Shown here: positions 6,070-15,058 of the stretch, one piece after another | Layout: each line of letters begins with the position of its first letter | Numbering within the stretch: position 1 is the first letter of the stretch | Assembly: GCA_964533275.1 (NCBI GenBank) | Contig: CAZHJK010000013.1 | Span: forward strand, 1-64,000 | DNA: 64,000 nucleotides | Direction: 5' to 3' | From: CAZHJK01 sp964533275 | GTDB taxonomy: Bacteria; Bacillota; Clostridia; Eubacteriales; Garciellaceae | The notes under the pieces: generated by a model | Databases searched by the model: none | Told to the model about the DNA's origin: nothing | The model's input: only the letters and a program-made list of their open reading frames with translations | Translations under genes and position numbers: made by a program

Positions 6070-7611
6070 ATGGCTAAGAAGTACATTATGGCATTAGACC
6101 AAGGCACCACAAGTTCAAGAGCTATGTTATTTAACCATGAGGGTGAGATCGTTAGTGTTGCCCAAAAGGAATTTACACAAATTTATCCCAAGGCTGGCTG
6201 GGTTGAACATGATGCTATGGAAATATGGGGAACACAAAGTGGAGTAGCTCGAGAGGTATTAGAAAGTGCTGGTATTAGTCCACAGGAAGTAGCTGCAATA
6301 GGTATTACCAATCAAAGAGAGACTACTGTTGTATGGGATAAGAAAACTGGGAAGCCTATTTATAATGCTATTGTATGGCAATGTAGAAGAACAGCTTCTA
6401 TATGTGATGACCTTAAGGATAGAGGACTAGCAGGATATATCAAAGATAATACCGGATTGATTATCGATGCATATTTTTCAGGAACAAAGGTTAAATGGAT
6501 ACTAGATAATGTTGAAGGGGCTAGAGAAAGAGCAGAAAAAGGAGAATTGCTATTTGGTAACATTGATACTTGGTTAATATGGAACCTTACTAGGGGTATG
6601 GTCCATGTAACAGATTATTCTAATGCTTCTAGGACCATGCTTTATAATATTAAGGATCTAAAATGGGATGAGAAGATATTAAAAGAGTTAGATATCCCAG
6701 CAGCAATGCTACCAGAAGTAAAGCAATCCAGTGAGGTTTATGGATATACTGATAAGTCAACATTTGGTGGAGCTATGATACCTATTGCAGGTATAGCAGG
6801 TGATCAACAAGCTGCATTATTTGGGCAAGCATGTTATGAGCCAGGAATGGCTAAAAACACTTATGGAACTGGTTGTTTTATGTTAATGAATACCGGTGAG
6901 GAAATGGTTCCTTCAAATACTGGATTATTGACAACTATAGCTTGGGGAGTAGACGGCAAGGTTGAATATGCCCTAGAGGGAAGTATATTCATAGCTGGTG
7001 CAGTTATTCAATGGTTAAGAGATGAGCTAAAATTAATTGATAATTCCAAGGATAGCGAATATTTTGCCACTGAAGTTGAAGATAACAATGGTGTTTATTT
7101 GGTACCTGCTTTTGTAGGATTAGGTGCACCCTACTGGGATATGTATGCTAGAGGAACCATGGTAGGTTTAACTAGAGGAGCAAATAGAAATCATATTATT
7201 AGAGCAGCTCTAGAATCCATCACTTATCAAACAAGAGATGTTCTTGAAGCCATGCAAGAAGACTCAGGTATAGATCTTCAAGCACTAAAGGTAGATGGTG
7301 GAGCAGTTGCAAATAATTTCTTAATGCAATTCCAGTCTGATATATTAGGAGTTTCAGTAGATAGACCTCAAGTAACTGAAACAACTGCATTAGGTGCTGC
7401 ATACCTAGCAGGATTAGCCGTTGGGTTCTGGGAAAACAAAGAACAAATTGGTAAGAAGTGGGCTGTAGATAGAACCTTTAAGGCAGAAATGGCTGAAGCT
7501 GAAAAAGAAAGGTTATACGCTGGTTGGAAGAAAGCTGTAAGCAGAGCTAAGAAATGGGAAGAAACTGAAGAAAAATTAGCAGCAGATGAGGCAGCAGCTT
7601 CTGATAAATAA
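6070..7611 (+). CDS. glpK: Glycerol kinase
   Basis: 513 residues, FGGY family. N-terminal ALDQGTTSSR nucleotide-binding loop, WVEHDAMEIW, NQRETTVVWDKKTGKP, the active-site region YFSGTK, GDQQAALFGQ, NTYGTGCFMLMNTG and DGGAVANNFLMQFQ. It phosphorylates glycerol to glycerol-3-phosphate with ATP in the cytoplasm, trapping glycerol taken up by the adjacent membrane proteins. Two oddities: the loop before PIAGIAGDQQ reads TDKSTFGGAM, so the histidine phosphorylated by the PTS protein HPr in many Firmicute enzymes (His-232 of Enterococcus) is absent; and the C-terminus has an acidic/alanine-rich extension after WKKAVSRAKKWE. Ribosome site AAAGGGGGATAATT. Confidence 0.97.
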   Translation: MAKKYIMALDQGTTSSRAMLFNHEGEIVSVAQKEFTQIYPKAGWVEHDAMEIWGTQSGVAREVLESAGISPQEVAAIGITNQRETTVVWDKKTGKPIYNAIVWQCRRTASICDDLKDRGLAGYIKDNTGLIIDAYFSGTKVKWILDNVEGARERAEKGELLFGNIDTWLIWNLTRGMVHVTDYSNASRTMLYNIKDLKWDEKILKELDIPAAMLPEVKQSSEVYGYTDKSTFGGAMIPIAGIAGDQQAALFGQACYEPGMAKNTYGTGCFMLMNTGEEMVPSNTGLLTTIAWGVDGKVEYALEGSIFIAGAVIQWLRDELKLIDNSKDSEYFATEVEDNNGVYLVPAFVGLGAPYWDMYARGTMVGLTRGANRNHIIRAALESITYQTRDVLEAMQEDSGIDLQALKVDGGAVANNFLMQFQSDILGVSVDRPQVTETTALGAAYLAGLAVGFWENKEQIGKKWAVDRTFKAEMAEAEKERLYAGWKKAVSRAKKWEETEEKLAADEAAASDK

Positions 7612-7624
7612 ACAAATAAAATTA

Positions 7625-7653
7625 TTTACAGTTTGACTCAAATATGGTATAAT
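7625..7653 (+). promoter_or_regulatory. Sigma-A promoter for the glycerol-3-phosphate dehydrogenase genes
   Basis: TTTACA (7625-7630), a 17-bp spacer and TATAAT (7648-7653). The predicted start near 7660 is exactly where the AGTAAATAAAAGT leader block begins. Confidence 0.72.
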
Positions 7654-7661
7654 TTACTAAA

Positions 7662-7750
7662 AGTAAATAAAAGTGGTCTAGAGAAGAAGGAGAGCCACAC
7701 TATAGTTATCCTATATAAAAATGATAGGGATAACTTAGTGTGGCTTTTTT
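7662..7750 (+). promoter_or_regulatory. Terminator-bearing leader, putative GlpP antitermination site
   Basis: The untranslated leader begins with AGTAAATAAAAGT (7662-7674). From about 7693 a long hairpin follows: AGCCACACTA and AGTTATCC on the 5' side pair with GGATAACT and TAGTGTGGCT on the 3' side, followed by TTTTTT. This is a strong intrinsic terminator lying between a good promoter and the coding region, 77 bases before the start codon, which is the layout of the GlpP-controlled glpD leader of Bacillus. It resembles the element at 4227-4288. Confidence 0.72.
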
Positions 7751-7826
7751 ATTTAAATATACTCCAATAAATAGATAAAGAGTAGTTATTAGATAGAATT
7801 TAATTTTAAAGGAGAGAGGGGTTTTA

Positions 7827-9305
7827 ATGTACGATATAACCATTATAGGTGCAGGAATAATAGGGACCTCTATTGCAAGGGAATTGTCTAAATATAAGTT
7901 AAAGATTGCTTTAATAGATAGGGAAAATGATGTAGCCAATGGCACAACCAAGGCAAATACAGCAATAATACATGCAGGATTTGATGCTACACCAGGAACA
8001 AAAATGGCAAGATTTAATGTGCAAGGAAATGTAATGTTTGACAAATTATGCGAAGATCTTGATGTAGAATTTAAGCGAATAGGATCATTGGTCATCGGTT
8101 TTAATGAAGAAGACATGGAAGAGCTTCAAAATTTGTATGATAGGGGCATAGAGAATGGTGTTCCAGGTATGGAGATAATAGGGCACAAAAGAGTAAAAGA
8201 ATTAGAGCCTAATATTAGTGATAATGTGACAGGAGCTTTGTATGCTCCTACAGCTGGGGTTATAGGACCTTGGGAATTGGCTATTGCCTTAGCTGAAAAT
8301 GCCATAGAAAATGGAGTAGAGCTTCTATTAAATCATGAAGTGAAGGATATTCAGAAGAATCAGGAAGGATATGAACTTTTTACCAATAACAGGGTGCTAA
8401 GTACAAAATATATAATAAATTGTTCTGGTGTTTATTCCGATTATATTAACGAAATGATAGCAAAACCAACATTTAAGATAAACCCAAGGAGAGGACAATA
8501 TTTTGTGTTGGATAAAAGTGTAGGGAATCTAGTGAATACTGTTGTATTTCAATGTCCCACTAAATTAGGGAAGGGTATATTGGTGAGTCCTACCATTCAC
8601 GGGAATATCTTAGTAGGTCCAGATGCAGAAGATTTGGATGATAAGGAAAATCTTAGTACAACTGAAGATAGATTAAAATATATTAAGGAAATTGCAAAAC
8701 TTAGCGTTGAAGAAATACCCTATCATATGACCATAACTACCTTTGCGGGGATAAGAGCAGAGCCTAGTACAGGGGACTTTATTATTGAAGAAGCTGAAGA
8801 TGCAAAGGGCTTTATCAATGTTGCAGGTATTAAATCTCCTGGGTTAACATCCTCTCCGGCTATTGCTCGTTATGTTGTGGACTTAGTGGGAAAAATTGTA
8901 GGTAACCTTGAGGAAAAAGATGATTTTAACCCAAAAAGAAGGAAACTTATAAGATTTAATCTGCTTAGCCAAAAAGAAAAAGAGAAAATTATTAAAGATA
9001 ACCCAAAATTTGGTAAAATAATATGTAGATGTGAACATATCACAGAGGGAGAAATTGTAGATATCATCAAAAGAAAAGCAGGAGCCACTACTGTCGATGG
9101 TGTAAAAAGAAGGGCAAGACCTGGTGCAGGAAGATGTCAAGGAGGTTTTTGTGGTCCAAGAGTTGTGGAGATATTGGCAAGGGAATTGGGCAAGGAAATG
9201 GATGAAATCCAAAAGGATAGAATTGGTTCCTATATTCTAACGGAGAAAACTAACAAAGGGAATAATTCTATGAAGGAAGAAGAGCTTGAGTTGTTTCCAA
9301 TATAA
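7827..9305 (+). CDS. FAD-dependent glycerol-3-phosphate dehydrogenase (GlpA-type) with BFD-like [2Fe-2S] domain
   Basis: 492 residues. N-terminal FAD-binding Rossmann motif GAGIIGTSIARELS, then GTTKANTAIIHAGFD, a DAO-superfamily feature seen in GlpA/LhgO-type enzymes. The C-terminal ~100 residues hold a BFD-like domain with four cysteines, CRC (about 400-402) and CQGGFC (about 431-436). The predicted reaction is oxidation of glycerol-3-phosphate to dihydroxyacetone phosphate, passing electrons through FAD and an iron-sulfur cluster to the partner flavoprotein encoded next. Strong AGGAGAGAGGGG site. First gene of a tight set (7827-12375). An L-2-hydroxyglutarate oxidase-like activity is an alternative, but the glp context favours GlpA. 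Confidence 0.9.
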   Translation: MYDITIIGAGIIGTSIARELSKYKLKIALIDRENDVANGTTKANTAIIHAGFDATPGTKMARFNVQGNVMFDKLCEDLDVEFKRIGSLVIGFNEEDMEELQNLYDRGIENGVPGMEIIGHKRVKELEPNISDNVTGALYAPTAGVIGPWELAIALAENAIENGVELLLNHEVKDIQKNQEGYELFTNNRVLSTKYIINCSGVYSDYINEMIAKPTFKINPRRGQYFVLDKSVGNLVNTVVFQCPTKLGKGILVSPTIHGNILVGPDAEDLDDKENLSTTEDRLKYIKEIAKLSVEEIPYHMTITTFAGIRAEPSTGDFIIEEAEDAKGFINVAGIKSPGLTSSPAIARYVVDLVGKIVGNLEEKDDFNPKRRKLIRFNLLSQKEKEKIIKDNPKFGKIICRCEHITEGEIVDIIKRKAGATTVDGVKRRARPGAGRCQGGFCGPRVVEILARELGKEMDEIQKDRIGSYILTEKTNKGNNSMKEEELELFPI

Positions 9306-9326
9306 GAATAAAGGGGGGAGAAGAAA

Positions 9327-10592
9327 ATGTTGAATTACGATATTGTTATTATCGGTGCTGGACCAGCTGGACTTGCGGCTGCAGTAGAAGCAAAAAAGGG
9401 TGGAGTAGATAATATTTTGGTGATTGATCGAGATAGGGAACTTGGAGGAATACTTCAACAATGTATACATAACGGATTTGGTCTTCATGAGTTTAAAGAA
9501 GAACTTACAGGACCAGAGTATGCAGAGAGATTTATACAGCAATTAATAAATTTAGATATTGAATATAAATTAAATACCATGGTTCTTGATATTACCCAAG
9601 ATAAAGTAGTCCATGCTATTAATATGGAAGATGGCTATATGACAATCAAGGCAAAGGCGATTATCTTAGCAATGGGCTGTAGAGAGAGAGCAAGGGGTGC
9701 TATCGCTATACCAGGGACTAGACCAGCAGGGATATTCACTGCAGGAACAGCCCAAAGGTATATAAATATGGAAGGATATATGGTAGGGAAAAATGTGTTT
9801 GTTTTAGGTTCAGGGGATATTGGCTTGATTATGGCAAGAAGACTTACTTTAGAAGGTGCCCGTGTGAGTGCTGTAGCAGAAATTATGCCATACTCAGGAG
9901 GGCTTACCCGAAATTTAGTCCAATGTCTTGATGATTATAATATCCCATTACTACTAAGCCATACCATTGTTGATATTCAAGGAAAGGACAGGATAGAAGG
10001 TGTTGTGGTATCTAAAGTAGATAACAATAGAAAGCCCATACCTGGCACAGAAAGGTATTATGAGTGTGATGCTTTACTTCTATCTGTAGGATTAATACCG
10101 GAAAATGAGCTTTCTAAAAGTGCTGGCATAGAAATAGATCAAATGACTAACGGTCCAATAGTCAATGAATCTATGGAATCCACCGTAGAAGGGATATTTG
10201 CCTGTGGGAATGTGGTTCATGTCCATGATTTGGTTGATTATGTTAGCCAAGAGAGTAGGCAGGCAGGCAGTAATGCTGCCAAATATGTAAAGGATATGCT
10301 CATAAGAAAGGGGACTACTCTAAAAACTAAGCCAGGGGATGGGATTAGCTATATCGTTCCCCAGATTATCCGAACCGATAATTTAGAAAAACATCTGGAT
10401 GTATTTATGAGAGTAAAGGATGTTTATTCTAATAGTAAGTTAGTGGTAAAGGTGGATGGTGTTTCTGTAAGAGAGATTAAAAAGAAACACATGACACCTG
10501 GTGAGATGGAAAGAATTAAGTTAGATTTTAAATTACTTAAAGATATAAATGACTCTGTTATTTCTATTGAGGTAGAAAGGGAGGTGGTCTAA
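9327..10592 (+). CDS. NAD(P)/FAD-dependent oxidoreductase, partner of the GlpA-like subunit
   Basis: 421 residues, pyridine-nucleotide-disulfide oxidoreductase fold. FAD motif GAGPAGLAAAVEAKKGG at the N-terminus, RDRELGGILQQC, AMGCRERARGA, a second Rossmann motif GSGDIGLIMARRL (about 165) for NAD, and the FAD-closing FACGNVVHVHDLVDYV. This type is normally encoded between the GlpA-like and DUF1667 genes in clostridia and is thought to transfer electrons from the GlpA flavoprotein to NAD or another acceptor. It starts 21 bases after the preceding stop and ends overlapping the next ATG by one base, so translation is probably coupled. Confidence 0.9.
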   Translation: MLNYDIVIIGAGPAGLAAAVEAKKGGVDNILVIDRDRELGGILQQCIHNGFGLHEFKEELTGPEYAERFIQQLINLDIEYKLNTMVLDITQDKVVHAINMEDGYMTIKAKAIILAMGCRERARGAIAIPGTRPAGIFTAGTAQRYINMEGYMVGKNVFVLGSGDIGLIMARRLTLEGARVSAVAEIMPYSGGLTRNLVQCLDDYNIPLLLSHTIVDIQGKDRIEGVVVSKVDNNRKPIPGTERYYECDALLLSVGLIPENELSKSAGIEIDQMTNGPIVNESMESTVEGIFACGNVVHVHDLVDYVSQESRQAGSNAAKYVKDMLIRKGTTLKTKPGDGISYIVPQIIRTDNLEKHLDVFMRVKDVYSNSKLVVKVDGVSVREIKKKHMTPGEMERIKLDFKLLKDINDSVISIEVEREVV

Positions 10593-10945
10593 TGGAAGTA
10601 AAAAATATGATTTGTATAGTTTGTCCCATAGGTTGCCATCTTGAGGTAAAGAATATACATGGGAAGTATATTGTTAAAGGGAATCAGTGTATTAGAGGTC
10701 GGGAATATGGGATAAAGGAGTTAACTAATCCAACCAGAGTTTTAACTTCCACAGTAAAGGTGAATAAGGCACATCTTTCAAGATTACCAATAAAAACTAA
10801 AGGAGGGATACCCAAGAATAAGATTAATGAATGTATAGAAGAAATAAACAAAGTAGAATTAGATGCACCCATAAAGATAGGTCAAATTATTATAGAGAAT
10901 ATCCAAGGAACTGGTGTTGACGTAATTGCTTCTAGAAGCATATGA
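10592..10945 (+). CDS. DUF1667 iron-sulfur-type protein
   Basis: 117 residues. Four cysteines near the N-terminus (C8, C11, C15 and C33, in CIVCPIGC and GNQCIRG) form a motif likely to bind an iron-sulfur cluster. RGREYGIKELTNPTRVLTSTV is split here as RGREYGIKEL and NPTRVLTSTV, both typical of DUF1667. Proteins of this family are regularly encoded third after the GlpA-like and oxidoreductase genes and are presumed to be the small electron-transfer subunit, a soluble analogue of GlpC. The ATG overlaps the preceding stop by one base, with GGGAGGTGG as ribosome site. Confidence 0.88.
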   Translation: MEVKNMICIVCPIGCHLEVKNIHGKYIVKGNQCIRGREYGIKELTNPTRVLTSTVKVNKAHLSRLPIKTKGGIPKNKINECIEEINKVELDAPIKIGQIIIENIQGTGVDVIASRSI

Positions 10946-10965
10946 ATAAACACGGGAGGGATATG

Positions 10966-12375
10966 ATGAAGATAATAGAGATTGGAAGCAAAGGGGAGAT
11001 AAAAAAAAGATATAATGAACATCAGATGCCCTATGGACTAGACTATTCTCTCTTATTTAAACATTGTGATCAAGGGATTTGTATAACAGATGAATTTGGC
11101 AATGTGGAATATATCAATGATCCTTATTGTAAAATATTTCATATTAAGGTTACCCCTGTTGAGAAGGTAAACATATTAAAAGATAATTTTGACAAAATCA
11201 TTATAAATGCCTTTAGGGATAAGAAAAGTACCAAAGGCACTGTTGTTAATCAAGCAGGGCATATTATTTCTGAGGTACAGGCTTGGCCTATATTTTACAA
11301 CAATCAATTTAAAGGTGTAATAGCAAGCTATGGAGCCATGGAAAGAGATTCCAATAACATAACCAATTTATATCGATTAAAAGGCAATGAGAATACAGAA
11401 TTAAAGGGGCCATTCAAGGAAATAATAGGGGAAAGTGAAAACATAAAAAACACTTTATTAATGGCACAAAGAGCTTCTCAAATTTCTTCTACTGTTATGA
11501 TTCAAGGAGAAAGTGGTACGGGTAAGGGATTGGTAGCTGAAGCCATCCATAATTATAGTCAAAGAAAAGATAAGCCCTTTGTAATTGTTAATTGTGGAGC
11601 TATACCATCCAATTTATTGGAAACTGAATTATTTGGACATGAGCAGGGAGCCTTCACTGGTGCTATAAAAAGAAAAATAGGGAAATTTGAATTAGCAAAT
11701 GGCGGAACTATTTTTTTAGATGAGATAGGAGATCTTCCTTTAGAAATGCAGGTTAAACTCTTGAGAGTTATTCAAGGAAAAAAATTTGAACGAGTTGGAG
11801 GCAATGAGACATTAGAAGTAAATGTAAAAATAATATCAGCTACCAATAAAAATTTAGAAAAAATGGTAGAAGAAGGTAGATTTAGAGAGGATCTCTATTA
11901 TCGATTAAATGTTATCACTTTAAGGCTACCGAGTTTGCGGGATAGGATAGAAGATATCTCTTTGCTAACCAAACATATTATTAGTAAAATTTCTCAGAAA
12001 ATGGACAAAAGCCCGATAGAATTTAGCAAAGAAGCTCTGATTGCTATGGGTCATTATCATTGGCCTGGCAATATAAGGGAGTTAGAAAATCTGATTGAAA
12101 GGATTATTGCTTTATCAGACAAAGAGATAGTGGAAATATATGATTTACCTGATTATATTTCTAATATCTATGATTTTATGATGCCTGACTTTCATAAAAC
12201 TGGGCTTATCAATATGAATAATATGGGGTGTATAGCTACCCTTGAGGAATATGAAAGGGAAATTATAAAATCGGCTATAAATAAATTTGGTAGTTTTAAT
12301 GCTGCTGGTAAAGCCTTAGGAATAACCCATAAAACTGTCGCCTTTAAGGCACGAAAATACAATATTATAGATTAA
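10966..12375 (+). CDS. Sigma-54-dependent transcriptional activator (PAS-AAA+-HTH)
   Basis: About 469 residues. A PAS-like sensor region (about 30-120: GICITDEFGNVEYINDPYCK) is followed by the AAA+ domain with Walker A GESGTGKG (about 181), the sigma-54-contacting loop GAFTGA (about 228) and Walker B FLDEIG, then a C-terminal helix-turn-helix (AAGKALGITHKTVAFKARKY). Such proteins bind upstream sites and drive sigma-54 open-complex formation by ATP hydrolysis. It is last in the glycerol gene set, and the only consensus -24/-12 promoter nearby is at 4480 before glpP, so it is the best candidate activator there. GGGAGG is 6 nt from ATG 10966; in-frame 10963 and 10942 are alternatives. Confidence 0.92.
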   Translation: MKIIEIGSKGEIKKRYNEHQMPYGLDYSLLFKHCDQGICITDEFGNVEYINDPYCKIFHIKVTPVEKVNILKDNFDKIIINAFRDKKSTKGTVVNQAGHIISEVQAWPIFYNNQFKGVIASYGAMERDSNNITNLYRLKGNENTELKGPFKEIIGESENIKNTLLMAQRASQISSTVMIQGESGTGKGLVAEAIHNYSQRKDKPFVIVNCGAIPSNLLETELFGHEQGAFTGAIKRKIGKFELANGGTIFLDEIGDLPLEMQVKLLRVIQGKKFERVGGNETLEVNVKIISATNKNLEKMVEEGRFREDLYYRLNVITLRLPSLRDRIEDISLLTKHIISKISQKMDKSPIEFSKEALIAMGHYHWPGNIRELENLIERIIALSDKEIVEIYDLPDYISNIYDFMMPDFHKTGLINMNNMGCIATLEEYEREIIKSAINKFGSFNAAGKALGITHKTVAFKARKYNIID

Positions 12376-12695
12376 TAGTTAAATACAAACTTGTAATTAG
12401 GTTAATATTTAATTAGTTTCATCTATATGACAGTCATGCCAGTGGAAATACCTTTTACGAAAATATTTAAGCTCCTTACTTTCTAGATATAAAGATTGGA
12501 AGGATGCTTAATTTTTTGCATAAAAATACCATAATATAAGTGTATCCCCATCAACAATGAAGATAGATATAAATATAAATAAAGTAATGAATTGAAATAG
12601 TGTGGAAGGATTGATAAGATAAAGGAGATCATACATATAAAATTTTAGGCTATAATTATTTTGGGTTCTAATACGCCATATAAGGAGTATATAAA
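12376..12695. other. AT-rich gap before the decarboxylase gene
   Basis: 320 bases without a convincing gene. A 92-codon reading frame on the minus strand (12508-12786) runs into the next gene and has no ribosome site. No terminator with a clear T-run is seen after the regulator. The last bases carry TAAGGAGTATATAAA, the ribosome site of the next gene. Confidence 0.5.
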
Positions 12696-14120
12696 ATGTC
12701 AATATTAGAGGGATTAGAAGAACTATTGATAGAAGATTTAACTCGCTTACATACGCCTGGGCATAAGGGAAAGGACTACCTGCCAAACATTTTAAGAGAA
12801 GATATTCAAAGAATAGATTTCACAGAAATTCCAGGAAGCGATAATCTACATAATGCCAGGGAAATGATTTTACAGTCTGAAGAAAGATCAGCTAAGGTAT
12901 TTAAAGCCCTGGGAACATATTACTTAATAAACGGTACTACCGTGGGTATTCAAGCTATGATATTATCTACATGTAATCCAGGGGATAAAATAATAGTTCC
13001 ACGAAATTGTCATAGATCTGTTTGGAGTGCTCTAATCCTCGGAGATATAACGCCGATATATATTTCTCCTCAAACCCATCCCCATACAGGGATAGGTCTT
13101 TCAATATCCCCAGAGGAAGTACAAAGTAAATTAAAGCAGCATCCAGATATTAAAGCAGCTATTATAACATATCCTACCTATTATGGCAGCTGCAGCGATA
13201 TTGAAAAAATTAGTAAAATATTGCATAATGAGAATAAGCTATTATTAGTAGATGAAGCCCATGGAGCCCATTTTGCAATTCATAATAAGCTACCCATAAC
13301 TGCATTAGAGGCTGGTGCAGATATAACGGTACAAAGCACTCATAAGTTATTATCCTCCTTCACCCAATCATCAATGCTTCATGTGGGAAGTAATAATATA
13401 TCCATAGAAAGGTTGGAGATGTTTTTAACAATGCTTCAAAGTTCCAGTCCCTCCTATCCATTAATGGCATCCTTAGATTTTGCAACTAAGCATGCTAAGG
13501 AGGAAGGCTATAAAAGATGGGATAATATTTTAAAATGGACTATAAGTGCTTATAATGAGATAAAGGATAGAACATCTATGGTCCCGCTAGGGATGGATAT
13601 AATAGGAAAGCACGGAGTCGCAGATTTTGATCTTAGCAAATTATTAATAAATGTTTCCAATATTGGATTAAGGGGTACAGAGGTGGATAAAATTCTAAGG
13701 GAACAATATGGGATTCAAGTGGAGCTCTCGGATTATAATTATATTTTAGCTATGGCAGGTATAGGAACTGAACAAGAGGATATTGAAAGGTTTACAAAGG
13801 CTATAATAAAGATAAATAATCTATATAGTATACATAAAAAACCACCGACCATAAAAATAAATACAATAAAGGAGAAGGTTGTATTAACCCCTAGGGAAGC
13901 TGTATATTCCAAGGCACAGGATGTATTACTAAAAGATTCACAGGGGAGGATTAGTAAGGAGTTTATTATACCCTACCCCCCTGGGATTCCCATTGTATTG
14001 CCTGGAGAGGAAATTACAAGGGAGATAATTAATATTATTGCAGAAATAAAACAATGGGGAGGTCAAATTATCGGACCCAAGGATCCAAAGTTGAATAAAA
14101 TAAGTGTAATAAAAATGTAG
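12696..14120 (+). CDS. Orn/Lys/Arg decarboxylase-family PLP enzyme (YaaO-like)
   Basis: 474 residues, the short Bacillus SpeA/YaaO class. N-terminal TRLHTPGHKG, the substrate-site loop LINGTTVGIQAMI, DEAHGAHF for the PLP-pyridine aspartate, and STHKLLSSFTQSSMLH, where K217 is the PLP lysine; the C-terminal PYPPGIPIVLPGE motif is diagnostic. It decarboxylates lysine, arginine or ornithine; the substrate cannot be told from sequence. The gene sits directly before tmk, darA and holB, as yaaO does near the Bacillus origin. Ribosome site TAAGGAGTATATAAA. Confidence 0.92.
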   Translation: MSILEGLEELLIEDLTRLHTPGHKGKDYLPNILREDIQRIDFTEIPGSDNLHNAREMILQSEERSAKVFKALGTYYLINGTTVGIQAMILSTCNPGDKIIVPRNCHRSVWSALILGDITPIYISPQTHPHTGIGLSISPEEVQSKLKQHPDIKAAIITYPTYYGSCSDIEKISKILHNENKLLLVDEAHGAHFAIHNKLPITALEAGADITVQSTHKLLSSFTQSSMLHVGSNNISIERLEMFLTMLQSSSPSYPLMASLDFATKHAKEEGYKRWDNILKWTISAYNEIKDRTSMVPLGMDIIGKHGVADFDLSKLLINVSNIGLRGTEVDKILREQYGIQVELSDYNYILAMAGIGTEQEDIERFTKAIIKINNLYSIHKKPPTIKINTIKEKVVLTPREAVYSKAQDVLLKDSQGRISKEFIIPYPPGIPIVLPGEEITREIINIIAEIKQWGGQIIGPKDPKLNKISVIKM

Positions 14121-14143
14121 AAATCAAAGAGGAAGATGAAGAT

Positions 14144-14836
14144 ATGATAAATACTAAGGGAAAACTAATTGTAATCGAAGGGGTAGATGGAAGCGGGAAG
14201 GAAACCCAGACAAAAAAATTATATGAAAGACTTTTACATGAAGGATTAAAAATAAGGAGAGTTTCCTATCCAAGGTATGATAATGACTCATCCATTTTAG
14301 TAAAAAAATATCTTAGGGGAGACTTTGGAGAAAAGCCTGAGGATATTAGTCCATATATAGCATCAACCTTTTTTGCAATAGATAGATATGCATCCTATAA
14401 AGAGGATTACCAGGATTTTTATAATAATGGAGGAATAGTAATAGCAGATAGATATACCACATCAAACATGGTACACCAGGCTGGAAAGATTATGGATTCT
14501 ATAGAAAGAGAAAAATATTTAGATTGGTTATGGGACCATGAATTTAATTTATATGGACTACCTATACCGGATTTAGTATTTTTTTTAGATATACCAGTGG
14601 AAATGAACCAAATGCTTATGGAAGGCAGGAAGAATAAGTTTTCCGGAGAAAGCCAACAGGATATACATGAAAAGGATACTAAGCATTTAATACAATCCTA
14701 TGAAAATGCCAGCTCATTAGTGGATAAATATCATTGGAAAAGAATTAGATGTATTAAGGAGGATAAGCTGCTTTGCGTTGATGAAATACATGAGATGATC
14801 TATAATATTTTCATGGAAGAAATTCATAGATGCTAG
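14144..14836 (+). CDS. tmk: Thymidylate kinase
   Basis: 230 residues. P-loop EGVDGSGKETQTKKL near residue 10, the DRY motif ADRYTTSNMVHQ, and the LID region (GRKNKFSGESQQDIHEKD), as in the longer clostridial dTMP kinases. It converts dTMP to dTDP in DNA precursor synthesis in the cytoplasm. The gene lies 23 bases after the decarboxylase gene and is followed by a repeat-filled 326-base gap. The ribosome site is weak (AGAGGAAGATGAAG). Confidence 0.94.
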   Translation: MINTKGKLIVIEGVDGSGKETQTKKLYERLLHEGLKIRRVSYPRYDNDSSILVKKYLRGDFGEKPEDISPYIASTFFAIDRYASYKEDYQDFYNNGGIVIADRYTTSNMVHQAGKIMDSIEREKYLDWLWDHEFNLYGLPIPDLVFFLDIPVEMNQMLMEGRKNKFSGESQQDIHEKDTKHLIQSYENASSLVDKYHWKRIRCIKEDKLLCVDEIHEMIYNIFMEEIHRC

Positions 14837-14898
14837 GGAACAGGGAACAGTAAAACCGTAGGGAACGACGCCCTCGTCGTTCCGGGAACAGGGAACAG
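14836..14898. repeat. GGGAACA simple repeats flanking a hairpin
   Basis: GGGAACAGGGAACAG occurs on both sides (from about 14836 and 14884) of a perfect 9-bp hairpin, GGAACGACG and CGTCGTTCC, around CCCT (14862-14883). No coding content. Confidence 0.8.
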
Positions 14899-14921
14899 AT
14901 TTAGGGGAACGAATTGTATAA

Positions 14922-15034
14922 GGGTAAAATATCTTCATATGCTCCTCCGCAAATGTCGCCTTTTTTCTGAAGGAGAAACAGAATATGGTGAAAAAAGACT
15001 CCATTAAGTCGTCGCTTTATGAAATATTTTACCC
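14922..15034. repeat. MITE-like inverted-repeat element, copy 1 (split)
   Basis: Perfect 11-bp ends GGGTAAAATAT (14922-14932) and ATATTTTACCC (15024-15034). Inside these, CTTCATATGCTCCT on the left and AAGTCGTCGCTTTATGA on the right match the two halves of the compact element at 26104-26158 (opposite orientation). Here the halves are separated by about 60 extra bases. No reading frame of note. Confidence 0.75.
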
Positions 15035-15058
15035 TATAATACAGGAAAATACTAAAGG

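Noticed and set aside
12508..12786. 92-codon hydrophobic frame on the minus strand
   Set aside because: It overlaps the start of the decarboxylase gene and lacks a ribosome site.
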